From positions 1-45,580 of the forward strand of contig CAKSLQ010000015.1 of NCBI GenBank assembly GCA_934467415.1: a DNA stretch of 45,580 nucleotides, given 5' to 3'. Numbering within the stretch: position 1 is the stretch's first letter; each line of letters starts with the position of its first letter. Source of the DNA: an uncultured Eubacteriales bacterium (GTDB taxonomy: Bacteria > Bacillota > Clostridia > Oscillospirales > CAG-272). Shown piece after piece: positions 44,317-45,580 of this stretch. The translations under genes were made by a program, and so were the position numbers. The notes under the pieces were generated by a model that saw nothing but the letters and a program-made list of their open reading frames with translations, was not told the origin of the DNA and searched no databases.

Positions 44317-45580
44317 ATGAGAAAAACCAAAATCGTCTGCACCATCGGCCCCGCCTGCTCGGATGAGGCCACCCTCACCGAGATGTGCCGCGCCGGGATG
44401 AACGTTGCGCGCCTGAACTTCTCGCACGGCACGCACGAAGATCATCTCGACCATATCGAAAAGCTCAAGCGCATCCGCGAAAAGCTGAATCTGCCGATCG
44501 CGATCCTGCTCGACACCAAGGGGCCGGAATACCGCATCCGCACGTTTAAAAGCGGCAAGGTCACGCTCGCCGAGGGCGACAAATTCACCTTTACCACCGA
44601 TGAGAGCGTCATCGGCGACGAGACCCGCGTGGCCGTCAGCTACAAGGGGCTTGCCGACGACCTCGAGGCGGGCGACATCATCCTGCTGAACAACGGCCTG
44701 CTCGCGTTCCGCGTGGACGAGGTGCGCGGCGGCGAAGTCATCACCACGGTCACGACCGGCGGCGAGCTCTCCGACCGCAAGAGCATGAGCTTCCCCGGCA
44801 AGGTGCTGCATCAGGTCTATCTCAGCGAGCAGGACAAGGACGACATCCGCTTCGGGCTTGAGCACGGCGTGGACTTCATCGCCTGCTCCTTCGTCTCCTG
44901 CCGCCAGGATCTCATCGACGTGAAGAATTTCCTGCGCGAATGCGGGGACGACTCGACCGAGCTGATCGCCAAGATCGAGAACCGCACGGGCATCGAGAAC
45001 ATCGAGGACATCTGCGAGGAATGCTCCGGCATCATGATCGGCCGCGGCGATATGGGTGTGGAAATTCCCTTTGAGGAGCTGCCCTCCATCCAGAAGCAGC
45101 TCATCACCAGCTGCCGCCTGCTCGGCAAGCGCGTGATCACCGCCACCGAGATGCTGGAGTCCATGATCCACAACATCCGCCCCACCCGCGCCGAGATCTC
45201 GGACGTGGCCAACGCCGTCTACGACGGCACGAGCGCAGTCATGCTCTCGGGCGAGACCGCCGCGGGCAAGTACCCAGTGGAGACGGTCGCCACGATGGCG
45301 CGCATCGCCAAGGCAGCGGAGGAGGGCATCGAATACGGCCGCCGCTTCCGCACCTATGAATTCAAGATCAAGAACACCGTGGACGCGATCTCGCACGGCG
45401 CGTGCGGCATGGCGATCGACATCGACGCAAAGGCGATCGCGGTCTGCACGCTCTCGGGCATGACGGCGCGCATGGTCTCGCGCTTCCGCTCGCCGGTGGA
45501 CATCCTCGGCGTGACGACCAGCGAAAAGACCTTCCGCAAGCTCGCCCTCTCCTGGGGCGTGACGCCGGTGCTCTGCGAGC
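44317..45580 (+). CDS. pyk: Pyruvate kinase (3' end outside window)
   Basis: 421 codons are visible and the frame is open at the window edge, so the C-terminal end is missing. It makes pyruvate and ATP from phosphoenolpyruvate and ADP. It starts MRKTKIVCTIGPACSDE; NVARLNFSHG, DTKGPEYRI, the catalytic Lys in LIAKIENRTGIEN, MIGRGDMGVEI, VITATEMLESM (ATQML in many relatives) and ISDVANAVYDGTSAVMLSGE follow in order. The ATG follows CAAAGGAG. It lies 28 nt after the PAP2 gene, as fourth gene of a lipid operon, an unusual setting. The normal ~470-590 residues would extend past the edge. Confidence 0.97.
   Translation, partial: MRKTKIVCTIGPACSDEATLTEMCRAGMNVARLNFSHGTHEDHLDHIEKLKRIREKLNLPIAILLDTKGPEYRIRTFKSGKVTLAEGDKFTFTTDESVIGDETRVAVSYKGLADDLEAGDIILLNNGLLAFRVDEVRGGEVITTVTTGGELSDRKSMSFPGKVLHQVYLSEQDKDDIRFGLEHGVDFIACSFVSCRQDLIDVKNFLRECGDDSTELIAKIENRTGIENIEDICEECSGIMIGRGDMGVEIPFEELPSIQKQLITSCRLLGKRVITATEMLESMIHNIRPTRAEISDVANAVYDGTSAVMLSGETAAGKYPVETVATMARIAKAAEEGIEYGRRFRTYEFKIKNTVDAISHGACGMAIDIDAKAIAVCTLSGMTARMVSRFRSPVDILGVTTSEKTFRKLALSWGVTPVLCE

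Overview
The window is a GC-rich, gene-dense bacterial segment with the style of an uncultured Clostridia member (Firmicutes; Oscillospirales-like is my best guess). The basis is AAAGGAG/GGAGG ribosome sites before nearly every gene, sigma-A type promoters, RNase J, a DUF6061 protein, TmcAL, S-layer homology domains, lipoprotein solute-binding proteins and family composition. No rRNA, tRNA, CRISPR array, phage gene or transposase gene was seen. The first ~1.1 kb (DUF6061 protein, GNAT acetyltransferase) is clearly more AT-rich than the rest and may be a recent acquisition.

Layout. 1-1.6 kb: DUF6061 protein, acetyltransferase, Dabb protein. 2-7 kb: RNase J, a small tail-anchored protein, a pseudouridine synthase and a DUF3810 membrane metallopeptidase. 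7.2-13.2 kb: MBL-fold hydrolase, uvrB, uvrA on the minus strand. 13.4-15.7 kb: an inverted-repeat regulatory region, a 65-aa XRE regulator, an unrecognised 38-aa ORF and a CNNM/CorC transporter. 16-17.4 kb: Na+ symporter of the neurotransmitter:sodium family. 17.8-22.5 kb: two lipoprotein solute-binding proteins and a GH43-type protein. 22.7-26.8 kb: ackA divergent from tmcAL, a DUF1294 protein and a metallophosphoesterase. 27-27.6 kb: a small XRE protein and a ribbon-helix-helix protein. 28.2-41.3 kb: a minus-strand carbohydrate cluster (six-hairpin-like glycosidase, GH2 beta-galactosidase, AraC regulator, third solute-binding lipoprotein, 1703-aa SLH-anchored GH43 protein). 42.1-45.6 kb: diacylglycerol-kinase-like lipid kinase, CrtO-like acyltransferase, PAP2 phosphatase and pyruvate kinase (cut by the window end).

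How the genes fit together: the cell appears to bind and trim glycans at its surface (SLH-GH43, GH43, GH2, lipoprotein binders), ferment the sugars (pyruvate kinase, acetate kinase) and repair DNA (uvrBA). No ABC permease is present beside any of the three binding proteins.

The most unusual content is between genes. Most longer intergenic spaces are filled by composite palindromic repeats built from interchangeable hairpin modules. In four places (6867-7174, 15761-16062, 17545-17780, 41603-41975) a 190-285 bp element with shared end sequences is flanked on both sides by a copy of the same host hairpin, usually a transcription terminator. The hairpin differs at each locus, so it looks like the target, duplicated as an entire stem-loop. 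This is a candidate non-autonomous mobile element with an unusually long, structured target-site duplication.
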